Assembly: GCA_014654775.1 (NCBI GenBank) | Contig: JACVZW010000052.1 | Span: forward strand, 1-37,881 | Origin: Paracoccaceae bacterium | GTDB lineage: Bacteria; Pseudomonadota; Alphaproteobacteria; Rhodobacterales; Rhodobacteraceae | Direction of reading: 5' to 3' | DNA length: 37,881 nucleotides | In this document: positions 17,863-25,337 of the stretch, in pieces | Layout of the letters: every line of letters starts with the position of its first letter | Position numbering within the stretch: position 1 is the stretch's first letter | Position numbers and translations under genes: made by a program | Notes under the pieces: model-generated | Databases searched by the model: none | The model's input: only the letters and a program-made list of their open reading frames with translations | Told to the model about the DNA's origin: nothing

Positions 17863-18291
17863 TCAGGCGCGCTTCAACCGGATCACCACATCCACGCGCG
17901 CCACCTGCATCCCCTCAGGCGCCGCAGGCAGGCCCTCGATCCGCAGATCCTCTGCCGGGGCATCGGTCAGCGTGGCGCTGTCCTCCCAGTAGAAATGCGG
18001 GTGATCATCCATGCGCGTGTCGAAATAGCTCTTCGACCCGTCCACCACGACCTCGTTCATCAAACCCGCCGCGCAAAAGGCCCGCAGCGTGTTGTAGACG
18101 GTCGCCAGCGACACCTTCTCGCCCGACTGCTCGGCCAGCGCATACAGGCTCTCCGCCGTCACATGCCGATCCTCGCCGTCCCCGACCAGCAGCGCAGCCA
18201 AGGCCAGACGTTGCCGCGTGGGGCGGAGTCCCCCCCGCGCCAGCCAATCCGTCCCACGTGCCTGTTCCGTCAGCGTCATCCTTGGGTCCAT
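17863..18291 (-). CDS. irr: Fur family transcriptional regulator, Irr-like
   Basis: A winged-helix metalloregulator of the Fur superfamily that most resembles the alphaproteobacterial iron response regulator Irr. The DNA-binding part is GLRPTRQRLALAALL...SLATVYNTLRAFC, and the metal/heme region has DDHPHFYWED. The N-terminal Cys-Pro heme regulatory motif of Bradyrhizobium Irr is absent, as in some Rhodobacter homologues. An ATG at 18312 is in frame, but it falls inside a likely -10 element (18310-18315), so the ATG at 18291 (142 aa) is preferred; one at 18279 preceded by AAGG is also possible. It is divergent from fabA and ends at a strong terminator. Confidence 0.85.
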   Translation of the reverse strand: MDPRMTLTEQARGTDWLARGGLRPTRQRLALAALLVGDGEDRHVTAESLYALAEQSGEKVSLATVYNTLRAFCAAGLMNEVVVDGSKSYFDTRMDDHPHFYWEDSATLTDAPAEDLRIEGLPAAPEGMQVARVDVVIRLKRA

Positions 18292-18309
18292 CAAGCGTCT
18301 CTGTCTTGT

Positions 18310-18339
18310 CATATAGGGCGGGATGGGCCTAAATTACAA
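18310..18339 (-). promoter_or_regulatory. Candidate irr promoter
   Basis: On the minus strand TTGTAA (18334-18339) and TATATG (18310-18315) are separated by 18 bp, with predicted start of transcription near 18303. This placement excludes the ATG at 18312 as the translated start. Confidence 0.4.
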
Positions 18340-18454
18340 ATGAAAATAGGTCGCATCGCCCCCGCCCCCTCCCGCGCCACCGCCCTTGCCTCCGCTTCCT
18401 CGGCGGTGCTAAACGAGTCCGTGACGGAAATATGAACACCGGGACCCGATCCGC

Positions 18455-18964
18455 ATGGCCGCCTATCCGCACCGCTTCGACCGCGACGCCCTCCTCCAAT
18501 GCGCCCGCGGAGAGCTTTTCGGTCCCGGCAATGCCCAGCTTCCCGCTCCCCCCATGCTGATGATGGACCGCATCACCGATATCTCGGAAGATGGCGGCCT
18601 GCATGGCAAGGGCCATGTCGTGGCCGAATTCGACATCACCCCGGACCTGTGGTTCTTCGACTGCCATTTCCCCGGCAACCCGATCATGCCCGGCTGCCTC
18701 GGCCTTGATGGCCTGTGGCAACTGACCGGCTTCAACTTGGGCTGGCGCGGCTGGCAGGGGCGCGGCTACGCGCTCGGCGTGGGCGAGGTCAAACTGACCG
18801 GCATGGTCCGCCCCGACCGCAAGATGCTGACCTACAAGGTCGATTTCACCAAGGCCCTGCAGACCCGCCGCCTGACGATGGGCGTCGCGGATGGGATCGT
18901 CGAGGCGGACGGCGAAGTGATCTACATCGTCAAGGACATGAAGGTCGCACTCAGCGAGGCGTGA
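18455..18964 (+). CDS. fabA: 3-hydroxydecanoyl-ACP dehydratase/isomerase
   Basis: Hot-dog-fold enzyme that dehydrates 3-hydroxyacyl-ACP and isomerises trans-2- to cis-3-decenoyl-ACP, the branch point to unsaturated fatty acids. The 169-aa protein has the catalytic histidine H71 in [18 protein letters not shown] and the acidic D85 of the active site, at the same numbering as E. coli FabA. Length is standard. It is divergent from irr and precedes fabB and fabI, with a minus-strand GFA gene between fabA and fabB. A GAGTC site and a weak promoter (TTGCCT 18386, CTAAAC 18409, 17 bp apart) lie upstream. Confidence 0.95.
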   Translation: MAAYPHRFDRDALLQCARGELFGPGNAQLPAPPMLMMDRITDISEDGGLHGKGHVVAEFDITPDLWFFDCHFPGNPIMPGCLGLDGLWQLTGFNLGWRGWQGRGYALGVGEVKLTGMVRPDRKMLTYKVDFTKALQTRRLTMGVADGIVEADGEVIYIVKDMKVALSEA

Positions 18965-18967
18965 TCC

Positions 18968-19048
18968 GTAGGGTGCGTGCTCGCACGCACCAACCCAGGC
19001 CTAAGTCACAGCCTCACGGGATGCGTGCTCGCACGCACCCCGCCCTAC
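18968..19048. repeat. Composite hairpin repeat (GTAGGGTGCGTG type)
   Basis: Two copies of TGCGTGC-TC-GCACGCA (18974-18989 region with 9-bp arms at 18972-18991, and 19022-19037) are enclosed by outer inverted ends GTAGGG (18968-18973) and CCCTAC (19043-19048). It lies immediately after fabA and supplies the stop codon of the convergent GFA gene (TAG at 19045-19047). It looks like a REP/BIME-type dispersed element. The element at 22785-22843 has the same GTAGGGTG edge. Confidence 0.65.
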
Positions 19049-19416
19049 CCTCGATCCCCCGTGTACCCCGCCATCCCCGGAAACTCCGGCAACCAGCCCT
19101 CGCGCCGCACCGTCCACAACTCATAGGTCGGCTCGAAAACCCCCACCTCATCCAGCGCGCCCAGATGCACCTCCACCTCGCCGGGGCTGCGCGAAAAGAC
19201 GGATGATCCGCAGACCGGGCAAAAGCACCGCCCTCGGTACTCCCGCACCTCCCCCGTGATCACCACCCGCCCCTCCGGGTAGATGGCGCTGGCATGAAAC
19301 ACCGCCCCATGATGCTTACGGCAGTCCCTGCAATGGCACAGCCCCACCCGCAGCGGCGCGCCCTCCGCCACCACCCGCACCGCCCCGCAGAGGCAGCCCC
19401 CCGTCACCCGCTCCAT
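19045..19416 (-). CDS. GFA family (glutathione-dependent formaldehyde-activating-like) protein
   Basis: A 123-aa zinc-binding protein of the GFA/CENP-V fold. Cysteine pairs expected to bind two zinc ions are visible: CLC near residue 8, CHCRDC near 27, and CFCPVC near 63. The founding member was proposed to speed S-hydroxymethylglutathione formation, but most family members have no proven activity. The ATG at 19416 has a near-perfect GGAGG site 5 bp upstream; the in-frame TTG at 19434 would cover that site and is rejected. It sits on the opposite strand between fabA and fabB, and its stop codon lies in a repeat, which suggests insertion or shuffling at this spot. Confidence 0.85.
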   Translation of the reverse strand: MERVTGGCLCGAVRVVAEGAPLRVGLCHCRDCRKHHGAVFHASAIYPEGRVVITGEVREYRGRCFCPVCGSSVFSRSPGEVEVHLGALDEVGVFEPTYELWTVRREGWLPEFPGMAGYTGDRG

Positions 19417-19499
19417 AAGGTCCTCCAATTCCAATCCCCTTGCCCCTTTCCCCCCTCTCCCTTAAGGACAACCCAAGGATACAGGATACGGGAGGCCCC

Positions 19500-20729
19500 A
19501 TGCGCCGCGTCGTCATCACCGGGATCGGCATCGTCTCGCCCATTGGCAACACCGCCGCCGAAGTGGAGGCCTCCCTCCGCGCCGGCAAGTCTGGCATCGT
19601 CTTTGCCCCAGAATATGCCGAACGCGGCTTCCGCTCGCAGGTTCACGGTCAGCCCAACATCGTTCTGGAAGACCATATCGACAAGCGCGACTTGCGTTTC
19701 ATGGGCGACGGTGCGGCCTATAACTTCATCGCCATGGATCAGGCGATCAAGGATTCCGGGCTGACCGAGGCCGAAGTGTCCAACGACCGCACCGGCATCA
19801 TCGTCGGCTCGGGTGGCCCTTCGACCAAATCCTTCTTCAAGGCCCACAACATCGTCCGCGAAACCGGCTCGCCAAAGCGGATCGGCCCCTTCGGCGTGAC
19901 CAAGGGCATGTCCTCCACCACCTCCGCCTGCCTTGCCACCCCGTTCAAAATCAAGGGCGTCAACTACTCCATCACCTCCGCCTGCTCCACCTCCGCCCAT
20001 TGCATCGGCAATGGCGCGGAACTCATCCAATGGGGCAAGCAGGACATCGTCTTCGCCGGCGGCGGCGAGGAATTGGACTGGACGCTGTCCTGCCTCTTCG
20101 ACGCGATGGGGGCCATGTCCTCCAAATACAACGACGCCCCCGCCACCGCGTCCCGCACCTATGACGCCACGCGCGACGGCTTCGTCATCGCGGGCGGCGG
20201 CGGTGTGGTGGTTCTGGAAGAACTAAACCACGCGCTGGCCCGTGGTGCCAAGATCTATGCCGAAGTCACGGGCTACGGCGCCACCTCTGACGGCCACGAC
20301 ATGGTCGCGCCCTCCGGCGAAGGCGGCGAACGCTCCATGCGCCTTGCCCTCTCCACCCTGCCGCAGGGCCGCAAGATCGACTACATCAACTCCCACGGCA
20401 CCAGCACCCCCGTCGGCGACGTGACCGAGATGGAGGCGATCCGCCGCGTCTTCGGGCGCGGGACCACGCCCCCCGTCGCCTCGACCAAATCCCTCACGGG
20501 CCACTCGCTCGGCGCGACCGGGGTGCATGAGGCGATCTACTCGCTGATCATGATGAACGGCAACTTCATTGCCGCCTCCGCCAATGTCACCACCCTTGAC
20601 CCCGCGCTCGACCCTTCCGAAATCGTGACCACGATGCGCGATGGCGTGACGATCGACTCGGTCCTGTCCAACAGCTTCGGCTTCGGCGGCACCAACGCCA
20701 CCCTCGTGATGAGCAAGTATCTCGGCTGA
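19500..20729 (+). CDS. fabB: Beta-ketoacyl-ACP synthase I
   Basis: Condensing enzyme that elongates fatty acyl-ACPs with malonyl-ACP and is required to extend the cis-3-decenoyl product of FabA. The 409-aa thiolase-fold protein has the catalytic triad: C162 in [11 protein letters not shown]299 in [11 protein letters not shown], and H335 in [11 protein letters not shown], with the GFGGTN loop near the C terminus. The ATG at 19500 follows GGAGG; earlier in-frame codons encode no conserved sequence. It precedes fabI by 31 bp. Confidence 0.96.
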   Translation: MRRVVITGIGIVSPIGNTAAEVEASLRAGKSGIVFAPEYAERGFRSQVHGQPNIVLEDHIDKRDLRFMGDGAAYNFIAMDQAIKDSGLTEAEVSNDRTGIIVGSGGPSTKSFFKAHNIVRETGSPKRIGPFGVTKGMSSTTSACLATPFKIKGVNYSITSACSTSAHCIGNGAELIQWGKQDIVFAGGGEELDWTLSCLFDAMGAMSSKYNDAPATASRTYDATRDGFVIAGGGGVVVLEELNHALARGAKIYAEVTGYGATSDGHDMVAPSGEGGERSMRLALSTLPQGRKIDYINSHGTSTPVGDVTEMEAIRRVFGRGTTPPVASTKSLTGHSLGATGVHEAIYSLIMMNGNFIAASANVTTLDPALDPSEIVTTMRDGVTIDSVLSNSFGFGGTNATLVMSKYLG

Positions 20730-20760
20730 CAAACAGCCCGCGTGTAAAGGGGACAGGGAC

Positions 20761-21570
20761 ATGGCAGAGCTGATGAAGGGCAAGCGCGGCCTCATCATGG
20801 GCGTGGCGAATGAACGCTCCATCGCCTGGGGCATCGCCGCCGCGATGGCCCGCGAAGGCGCCGACCTCGCCTTCTCCTATCAGGGAGAGGCCTTTGGCAA
20901 GCGCGTCGCCCCCCTCGCCGCCTCGGTCGGGTCCGATTTCCTCGTCGATGTGGATGTGACGAACGACGACAGCCTCGATGCCTGCTTCGCCGCGCTCAAG
21001 GATCGCTGGGGGACGATGGATTTCCTCGTCCACGCCATCGCCTATTCCGACAAGAACGAGTTGACGGGTCGCTTCATCAACACCACGCGCGGCAATTTCA
21101 CCAACTCCCTCGCCATTTCCTGCTACAGCTTCATCGACGTGTCGCGCCGCGCGGCGGAACTGATGCCCGATGGCGGCACGCTCATCACCCTCACCTATGG
21201 CGGGTCAAACCGCGTGACGCCCAATTACAACGTGATGGGCGTGGCCAAGGCGGCGCTGGAAAGCTCTGTCCGCTACCTCGCCAATGACCTCGGCCCGCAG
21301 AAGATCCGCGTCAATGCCGTCTCGCCGGGGCCGATGAAGACGCTGGCCGGGGCCGCCATCGGCGGCGCCCGCGCCACCTACCGCCATACCGAGGCGAACG
21401 CCCCCCTCCGGTCCAACGCCACGCTCGAAGCCGTGGGCGGCACCGCCGTCTGGCTCGCCTCCGATTACGGCTGCTTCACCACGGGCGAAGTCGTCCATGT
21501 CGATGGCGGCTACCACGTCCTCGGCATGCCCCAGCAGGACAATCTCGGCGGCCCGGCCGACAGGGGGTAA
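20761..21570 (+). CDS. fabI: Enoyl-ACP reductase (NADH)
   Basis: Final reductive step of each fatty acid elongation cycle, using NADH. The 269-aa SDR-fold protein has the nucleotide-binding region GLIMGVANERSIAWGIA and the Tyr-x6-Lys pair Y156/K163 in PNYNVMGVAKAALE, plus Y146 in TLTYGG, all at E. coli FabI numbering. Length is normal. A stem (GGTGGGG 21579-21585 with CCCCACC 21591-21597) follows shortly after the stop but lacks a T-run. Probably cotranscribed with fabB. This residue set is the target region of triclosan-type inhibitors in the family. Confidence 0.95.
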   Translation: MAELMKGKRGLIMGVANERSIAWGIAAAMAREGADLAFSYQGEAFGKRVAPLAASVGSDFLVDVDVTNDDSLDACFAALKDRWGTMDFLVHAIAYSDKNELTGRFINTTRGNFTNSLAISCYSFIDVSRRAAELMPDGGTLITLTYGGSNRVTPNYNVMGVAKAALESSVRYLANDLGPQKIRVNAVSPGPMKTLAGAAIGGARATYRHTEANAPLRSNATLEAVGGTAVWLASDYGCFTTGEVVHVDGGYHVLGMPQQDNLGGPADRG

Positions 21571-21664
21571 CCGGGGGCGGTGGGGTGGACCCCCACCCGA
21601 CAGGTCTTGATCCGCGACCACCGCATCCCCATCCTCGGCACATAGCCCAGGATGCAAGGCCCCG

Positions 21665-22267
21665 ATGCAACCCAGTCCGACCCGCCCCTCCCCGCTCCCG
21701 AAACCCGGCCGTCTCGGCCCGTCCACACGGGTCTGGATCGCCCTCGCCCTCCTCTTCTACGCGGCGGCGCTGTCCTCCGGCCTCTGGGGCGGCCCCCTCG
21801 CCGCCCGCCTGCCCGAGGAGTATCTGTCCGGCCTGCTCCTCGGCCTCGCCATCGGCTTCCAGACGCTTGTCATCGCCGATTGGCAAAGGGGCCGGGGCCG
21901 CCGCCCCAGACCGCTGACCCTCTTCCTTCTCACGGCCATCGGCGGTGGCCTCGGCGTGGCCATCCTCACCCTTTTCCCCGACCTCTGGCGCAACGCCCTC
22001 GTTCTTTGTGCAACGGCCCTCACCGTTACGGCGCTTCCCGGCCTTGTCTCCACCTTGCGCAGCCGCAGCCCCAGCCGCCGCACGGCCCATGCCCGCGCCC
22101 GCGACGCGGGCCTCGCCACCGCGGCGGTCCTGTCCCTGACAGGCCTCCTCACCGATCTGTCGGGACTGGTCAGCCTGCCGCTCTGGCTCGCGCTCACCAT
22201 CGGCAGCTGGATCGCCGCCACCGCCTATACCGGCACCTATTGGTGGCACAAACGGCGCCCGGGTTAA
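21665..22267 (+). CDS. Hypothetical multi-pass membrane protein
   Basis: A 200-aa protein that I do not recognise. After a Pro/Arg-rich N terminus, it has about six hydrophobic stretches, for example VWIALALLFYAAALSSGLW (24-42), LSGLLLGLAIGFQTLVIAD (54-72), LTLFLLTAIGGGLGVAILTLF (84-104) and LPLWLALTIGSWIAATAYTG (172-191), separated by Arg-rich loops that would be cytoplasmic. Codon pattern is like its neighbours. A long competing ORF on the same strand (21652-22788) lacks hydrophobic segments and is not supported. Its 3' end overlaps the VOC gene by 4 bp. Function unknown. Confidence 0.6.
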   Translation: MQPSPTRPSPLPKPGRLGPSTRVWIALALLFYAAALSSGLWGGPLAARLPEEYLSGLLLGLAIGFQTLVIADWQRGRGRRPRPLTLFLLTAIGGGLGVAILTLFPDLWRNALVLCATALTVTALPGLVSTLRSRSPSRRTAHARARDAGLATAAVLSLTGLLTDLSGLVSLPLWLALTIGSWIAATAYTGTYWWHKRRPG

Positions 22268-22704
22268 TCCCCGCCGCCCAGCGCCCGCGTCCCCAAGACC
22301 TCGACGAAGCGCAGCAGATACCCGTCCGGGTCCTGCACCAGAAGCTGGGCCTGCCCATGCTCGACATCGCCCTCCCGATACCATGCCTCATGCAGCGCCC
22401 GGAACGGCACCACCCCCGCCGCCGCCAGCCGCGCCGCGATGGGGGCCACCGCCTCCACCTCGATCTGCAGATTGATCCCCCGGCCGAACGGGGCCTGCAT
22501 CGGCCCGGTCACCCAGGCCTCCTCCCCCATCTCCTCCAGCATGATCTGCGCCCCGCCAAGCTCCAGATAAAGGAACCCATCCTCCGGCCGTGCAAAGCGG
22601 ACGGCAAAGCCGCAGAGCTCGCAGTAAAACGCCCGCGACCGCGCCAGATCGGCCACCAGCAATTCCGGCACCAGCGCCGCCCACTCCTCTTCAGTCGCTG
22701 TCAT
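22264..22704 (-). CDS. VOC family protein (glyoxalase/bleomycin resistance-like)
   Basis: A 146-aa vicinal-oxygen-chelate fold protein made of two beta-alpha-beta-beta-beta units. The N-terminal module is PELLVADLARSRAFYCELCGFAV, and the C-terminal module ends with LLVQDPDGYLLRFVEV, whose Glu is a typical metal-ligand position. It resembles the bleomycin resistance-like branch of the fold, which may bind a drug or aromatic compound; substrate is unknown. The ATG at 22704 has GGAGG nine bases upstream. Extensions toward 22893 run through an intergenic hairpin repeat and are rejected. Confidence 0.85.
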   Translation of the reverse strand: MTATEEEWAALVPELLVADLARSRAFYCELCGFAVRFARPEDGFLYLELGGAQIMLEEMGEEAWVTGPMQAPFGRGINLQIEVEAVAPIAARLAAAGVVPFRALHEAWYREGDVEHGQAQLLVQDPDGYLLRFVEVLGTRALGGGD

Positions 22705-22784
22705 CCCGACGCCTCCCCCGTCCCTTCGTACCCTAGTCCTGCACAGGCGCAGGGAAACCGCCAGCCGCCTCCCTGCCGCATCCC

Positions 22785-22843
22785 GTAGGGTGGGTGGTTC
22801 CGCGCCGCCCCAAGGCGGCGCGGGTTCACCCACCACCCCACAG
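22785..22843. repeat. Hairpin repeat with GTAGGGTG edge
   Basis: A core stem of 9 bp (CGCGCCGCC with GGCGGCGCG, loop CCAA) at 22801-22822 lies between imperfect outer arms starting GTAGGGTGGGTGG and ending CACCCACCACCC. It fills the gap between the VOC gene and the end of the dioxygenase gene. The edge sequence is shared with the element at 18968-19048. It may also act in transcription termination of the dioxygenase gene. Confidence 0.55.
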
Positions 22844-22846
22844 GGA

Positions 22847-23686
22847 TCAGACCACCAGCCCCACCTCGCCCACGGCGACAAAGCCCGATCCATCCCCCGT
22901 CATCCGCAGCATCTGCGCCGCCCGCTCCGCCTCTGAGCCGTTGCGGAAGATGCGGTCGCGGGAAAACCGCTCCTGCTCAAAGGCCACACGGCTTGCCGCA
23001 TAGGCCGGATCGGCGGCATAGGCCGCGCGGCACGCCTCTTCCGGCAGCGCGAATTGCGACGTCAGCAGCGCCGCCGCCCCGTCCACCGCCGCCTCGGCAC
23101 TGGCAAAGACCTCAAAATGCAGATGCGGCCAGCGCCCCGGATAGGTCCCCGGCACCACCGTCACCATCCGCACCCGGCCCCCGGCATCGCTGACCGCCAC
23201 CCCGCGCAGATAGTTCCGGTCCGGCGCGCCATAGATCGAATAGACCCCCGCCGCATCGCATTGCCAGACATAGACCGCATGTCCCGCCAGCGGCGCGCAG
23301 CCGCGCCCCACATCCACCAACCGCAGGTCCAGACGCAGGGGCACCCCCGCCGCCACAGGCTGCAAGCCCCCAATGGAATCGCGGATATCCTCGCGGATCA
23401 CCCCCGCCTCGGTCAGGATATTCACCACCTGCCCCGCCCGCACATTCGTGCCATCCGCAGGGAAAGGCCCCGCCATCTCGGCGGGCAGGGCCACGCAGTG
23501 CGCCCCGTCCGATGCTGTGCCGATCACCTCGGCCCCGCCACGCCCGGCAAGAAAGGCAAAGGCCGCCCCGCCCCCCACCAGCCCGGCCAGCATCCCCCGC
23601 CGTCCGATCAGGCGCGGCAGGTCCGCCCGCAGCCCCTCCGGGTGGTCATGTCCATCACCTGCATCCCTGTCGTGATCGTCGCGCAT
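22847..23686 (-). CDS. Exported intradiol ring-cleavage dioxygenase-like protein
   Basis: A 279-aa protein of the intradiol (catechol/protocatechuate) dioxygenase fold, which cleaves catechols between the two hydroxyls using non-heme Fe(III). The four usual iron ligands can be placed: Y149 (WQCDAAGVYS), Y182 (GTYPGRWPHLHFEVF), H188 and H190. The N terminus is rich in Asp/His and then carries a twin-arginine-like segment, GRR at 28-30 followed by a hydrophobic stretch to about 48, so the protein is probably exported folded by Tat. Exported members of this family are common but poorly characterised. ATG at 23686 follows GGAGG. It is upstream of nothing related to aromatic degradation. Confidence 0.82.
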   Translation of the reverse strand: MRDDHDRDAGDGHDHPEGLRADLPRLIGRRGMLAGLVGGGAAFAFLAGRGGAEVIGTASDGAHCVALPAEMAGPFPADGTNVRAGQVVNILTEAGVIREDIRDSIGGLQPVAAGVPLRLDLRLVDVGRGCAPLAGHAVYVWQCDAAGVYSIYGAPDRNYLRGVAVSDAGGRVRMVTVVPGTYPGRWPHLHFEVFASAEAAVDGAAALLTSQFALPEEACRAAYAADPAYAASRVAFEQERFSRDRIFRNGSEAERAAQMLRMTGDGSGFVAVGEVGLVV

Positions 23687-23802
23687 CCTGTCCTCCGCTG
23701 CGGTTCCGCCGATATACGCAGCGCCCGCGCAGTTCCGACGCGCGCTCACGAAAACGTGGCCGCCTGTCGGCGCCAGTTCAGTCCAGAGAAAAGGGAAGGG
23801 TC

Positions 23803-23876
23803 TGGAGCGGGCGGCGGGAATCGAACCCGCGTCTCCTGCTTGGAAGGCAGGGGTCTTACCATTACACAACGCCCGC
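23803..23876 (-). tRNA. tRNA-Gly (anticodon TCC)
   Basis: A 74-nt gene with encoded CCA on the minus strand. The acceptor stem is GCGGGCG at the 5' end (23870-23876) with the complementary CGCCCGC (23807-23813), a U discriminator typical of tRNA-Gly, and CCA at 23803-23805. The anticodon arm is CTGC-CTTCCAA-GCAG with anticodon TCC, reading GGA (and probably GGG) glycine codons. The T arm has GGTTCGATTCC. A promoter is found 12 bp upstream. Confidence 0.95.
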
Positions 23877-23887
23877 GTCGTGGGCAT

Positions 23888-23916
23888 CTTCTACCCATCC
23901 CGCCCGACCGATGCAA
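23888..23916 (-). promoter_or_regulatory. Promoter of tRNA-Gly
   Basis: On the minus strand TTGCAT (23911-23916) and TAGAAG (23888-23893) are exactly 17 bp apart, ending 12 bp before the tRNA 5' end. Position and spacing are as expected for a strong housekeeping promoter. Confidence 0.6.
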
Positions 23917-24223
23917 CCCGTGTCCATCCCCGACCGCCTGCACCCCGCTCAGAATGGCGCAGCGCCCGAACAGCCGAAAACCACCCCCCAAGTCCCCTTG
24001 GCGCAGATGTGCAGAAACCGCCGCGCTCAGACCACGCCAGCCCTTCGACCCAAGGGCCCCGCCTGACGCTTTCTTTCCCGCCCGCCGCGCCCGCCCCCGG
24101 TGAGTCGCATTAACCTTAACGCCCAGCAAAGCCACCGTGCGTGGCCACAGTTTGCTGCACAAAAGGCGGCACAACATCCGGCACAGCCGTTTACGCCGAT
24201 TTCCCCCGGTAAAGACAGCGTTC
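23917..24223. other. Gene-free interval between tRNA-Gly promoter and yedK
   Basis: No protein gene was supported here. The notable element is GAGTC (24102-24106, a GANTC methylation site) followed by TTAACCTTAA (24110-24119). The tetramers resemble half-sites of the cell-cycle regulator CtrA, but the spacing is 2 bp instead of the usual 7. An AT-richer stretch around 24110-24230 could hold a small RNA, but nothing definite was seen. Confidence 0.4.
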
Positions 24224-24874
24224 TCAAGCCCTTACGGGTTCGATCAACTCCGGCCCCTCGGCCCGGTTGGAATTGACGCGCATATCCACCCGATGGCAGG
24301 TCAGCACCCCCTCGACCGAGGGTTTCATCAGCACCGCCGCCCCATGCCCCGCCTCGCCCAGCCACAGGGGCCAGTCCGGGCGTTCCAACACCACCGCCTC
24401 ACGGTGATGCAGCCCCGCCATCCCCGGCCCGGCCTCGGTCGACACGATGGCGACGGTGTCCATCTCGCCCCATCTCTGCCAGATCCCGGCAAAGGCCATG
24501 GGTTCCCCATCCACCCGCTTGAAATACCACGGCAATTTCCGCCCCGCCGCCTCCTGCCATTCGTAAAAGCCAGAGGCAGGCACGATGCAGCGCCGCGCCC
24601 GGACCGCCTCTCGGAAGGCAGGCTTCGTGGCCACCGTGTCCGACCGCGCATTGATGATCAGCGGCCCGTCATTCGGCGCCTTGTACCAATGCGGAATGAA
24701 CCCCCAGCGCATCGCGCGCAGCCGCCGCGCGCGCCCCTCCGACGTCACCACCGCCACGGGCGTGGTGGGGCAGACATTGAACCGCGGCACCGGCGGCAGA
24801 TCATTCCCGATCACGGCATCAAACAGCCGCGCGATGGCCTCGTCAGGATGGGTGATGGTGAAACGCCCGCACAT
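24224..24874 (-). CDS. yedK: SOS response-associated peptidase family protein (YedK/HMCES)
   Basis: A 216-aa SRAP-domain protein that protects abasic sites in single-stranded DNA by forming a covalent DNA-protein link through Cys2. The protein begins MCGRF, so removal of Met exposes the reactive Cys2. Conserved segments include [27 protein letters not shown] (conserved Asn) and SGFYEWQ (conserved Glu). The conserved histidine lies probably in [11 protein letters not shown]. The start at 24874 is fixed by the need for Cys2; the 15-codon extension is rejected. It is divergent from DUF952-pyrD. Confidence 0.93.
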   Translation of the reverse strand: MCGRFTITHPDEAIARLFDAVIGNDLPPVPRFNVCPTTPVAVVTSEGRARRLRAMRWGFIPHWYKAPNDGPLIINARSDTVATKPAFREAVRARRCIVPASGFYEWQEAAGRKLPWYFKRVDGEPMAFAGIWQRWGEMDTVAIVSTEAGPGMAGLHHREAVVLERPDWPLWLGEAGHGAAVLMKPSVEGVLTCHRVDMRVNSNRAEGPELIEPVRA

Positions 24875-24998
24875 CCCCCCATCCTGCCGCCTTCCGCACG
24901 AAGAATCCACCCCAGCCAAACACCTGAAAAGAAAGGGATTTCACAAGACGACCACAGCCCCATTGACCCCGCCCGCCGCAGGGTGCAAAGAACCGCCC

Positions 24999-25337
24999 AT
25001 GCTGATCTACAAGATATTCCGCCGCCCCGAATGGGATGCCTTCCGTGCCGCCGGTCAAACCACCGGCGCACCCATCGACGTGACCGATGGCTACATCCAC
25101 TTCTCCACCGCCGCACAAGTCGCCGAGACGGCCGCCAAGCATTTCGCCACCGAAAGCGACCTCGTCCTCGTCGCCTTCAACGCCGAAACGCTGGGCCCCG
25201 CGCTGAAGTGGGAACCCTCGCGCGGCGGCGCGCTCTTCCCCCATCTCTACCGCAGCCTCGCCCTCTCCGACGTGGTCTGGGACAAATCCCTCCCCCTCGG
25301 CGCGACGGGTCACATCTTCCCCGAAGGCCTGTGGTGA
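24999..25337 (+). CDS. DUF952 domain-containing protein
   Basis: A 112-aa soluble protein of the DUF952 family, beginning [15 protein letters not shown] and containing [20 protein letters not shown], the region that is most recognisable in this family. Biochemical function is not known; structural relatedness to ADP-ribosyl-binding folds has been suggested for the family, but I cannot support that here. It overlaps pyrD by 4 bp (GTGA at 25334-25337), so the two are probably translated in a coupled way. No clear Shine-Dalgarno. Confidence 0.85.
   Translation: MLIYKIFRRPEWDAFRAAGQTTGAPIDVTDGYIHFSTAAQVAETAAKHFATESDLVLVAFNAETLGPALKWEPSRGGALFPHLYRSLALSDVVWDKSLPLGATGHIFPEGLW

Noticed and set aside
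21652-22788. Plus-strand 378-codon frame overlapping the hypothetical membrane protein
   Set aside because: Composition is low in hydrophobic residues, and it runs antisense to the VOC gene; the frame starting at 21665 encodes membrane helices instead.
24110-24119. TTAACCTTAA as a full CtrA site
   Set aside because: The spacing between TTAA tetramers is 2 bp, while the usual full site has 7 bp; kept only as a low-interest note.
24137-25333. In-frame extension upstream of pyrD making a 752-codon protein
   Set aside because: It runs antisense to yedK and across DUF952; the GTG at 25334 overlapping the DUF952 stop gives the correct PyrD N terminus.
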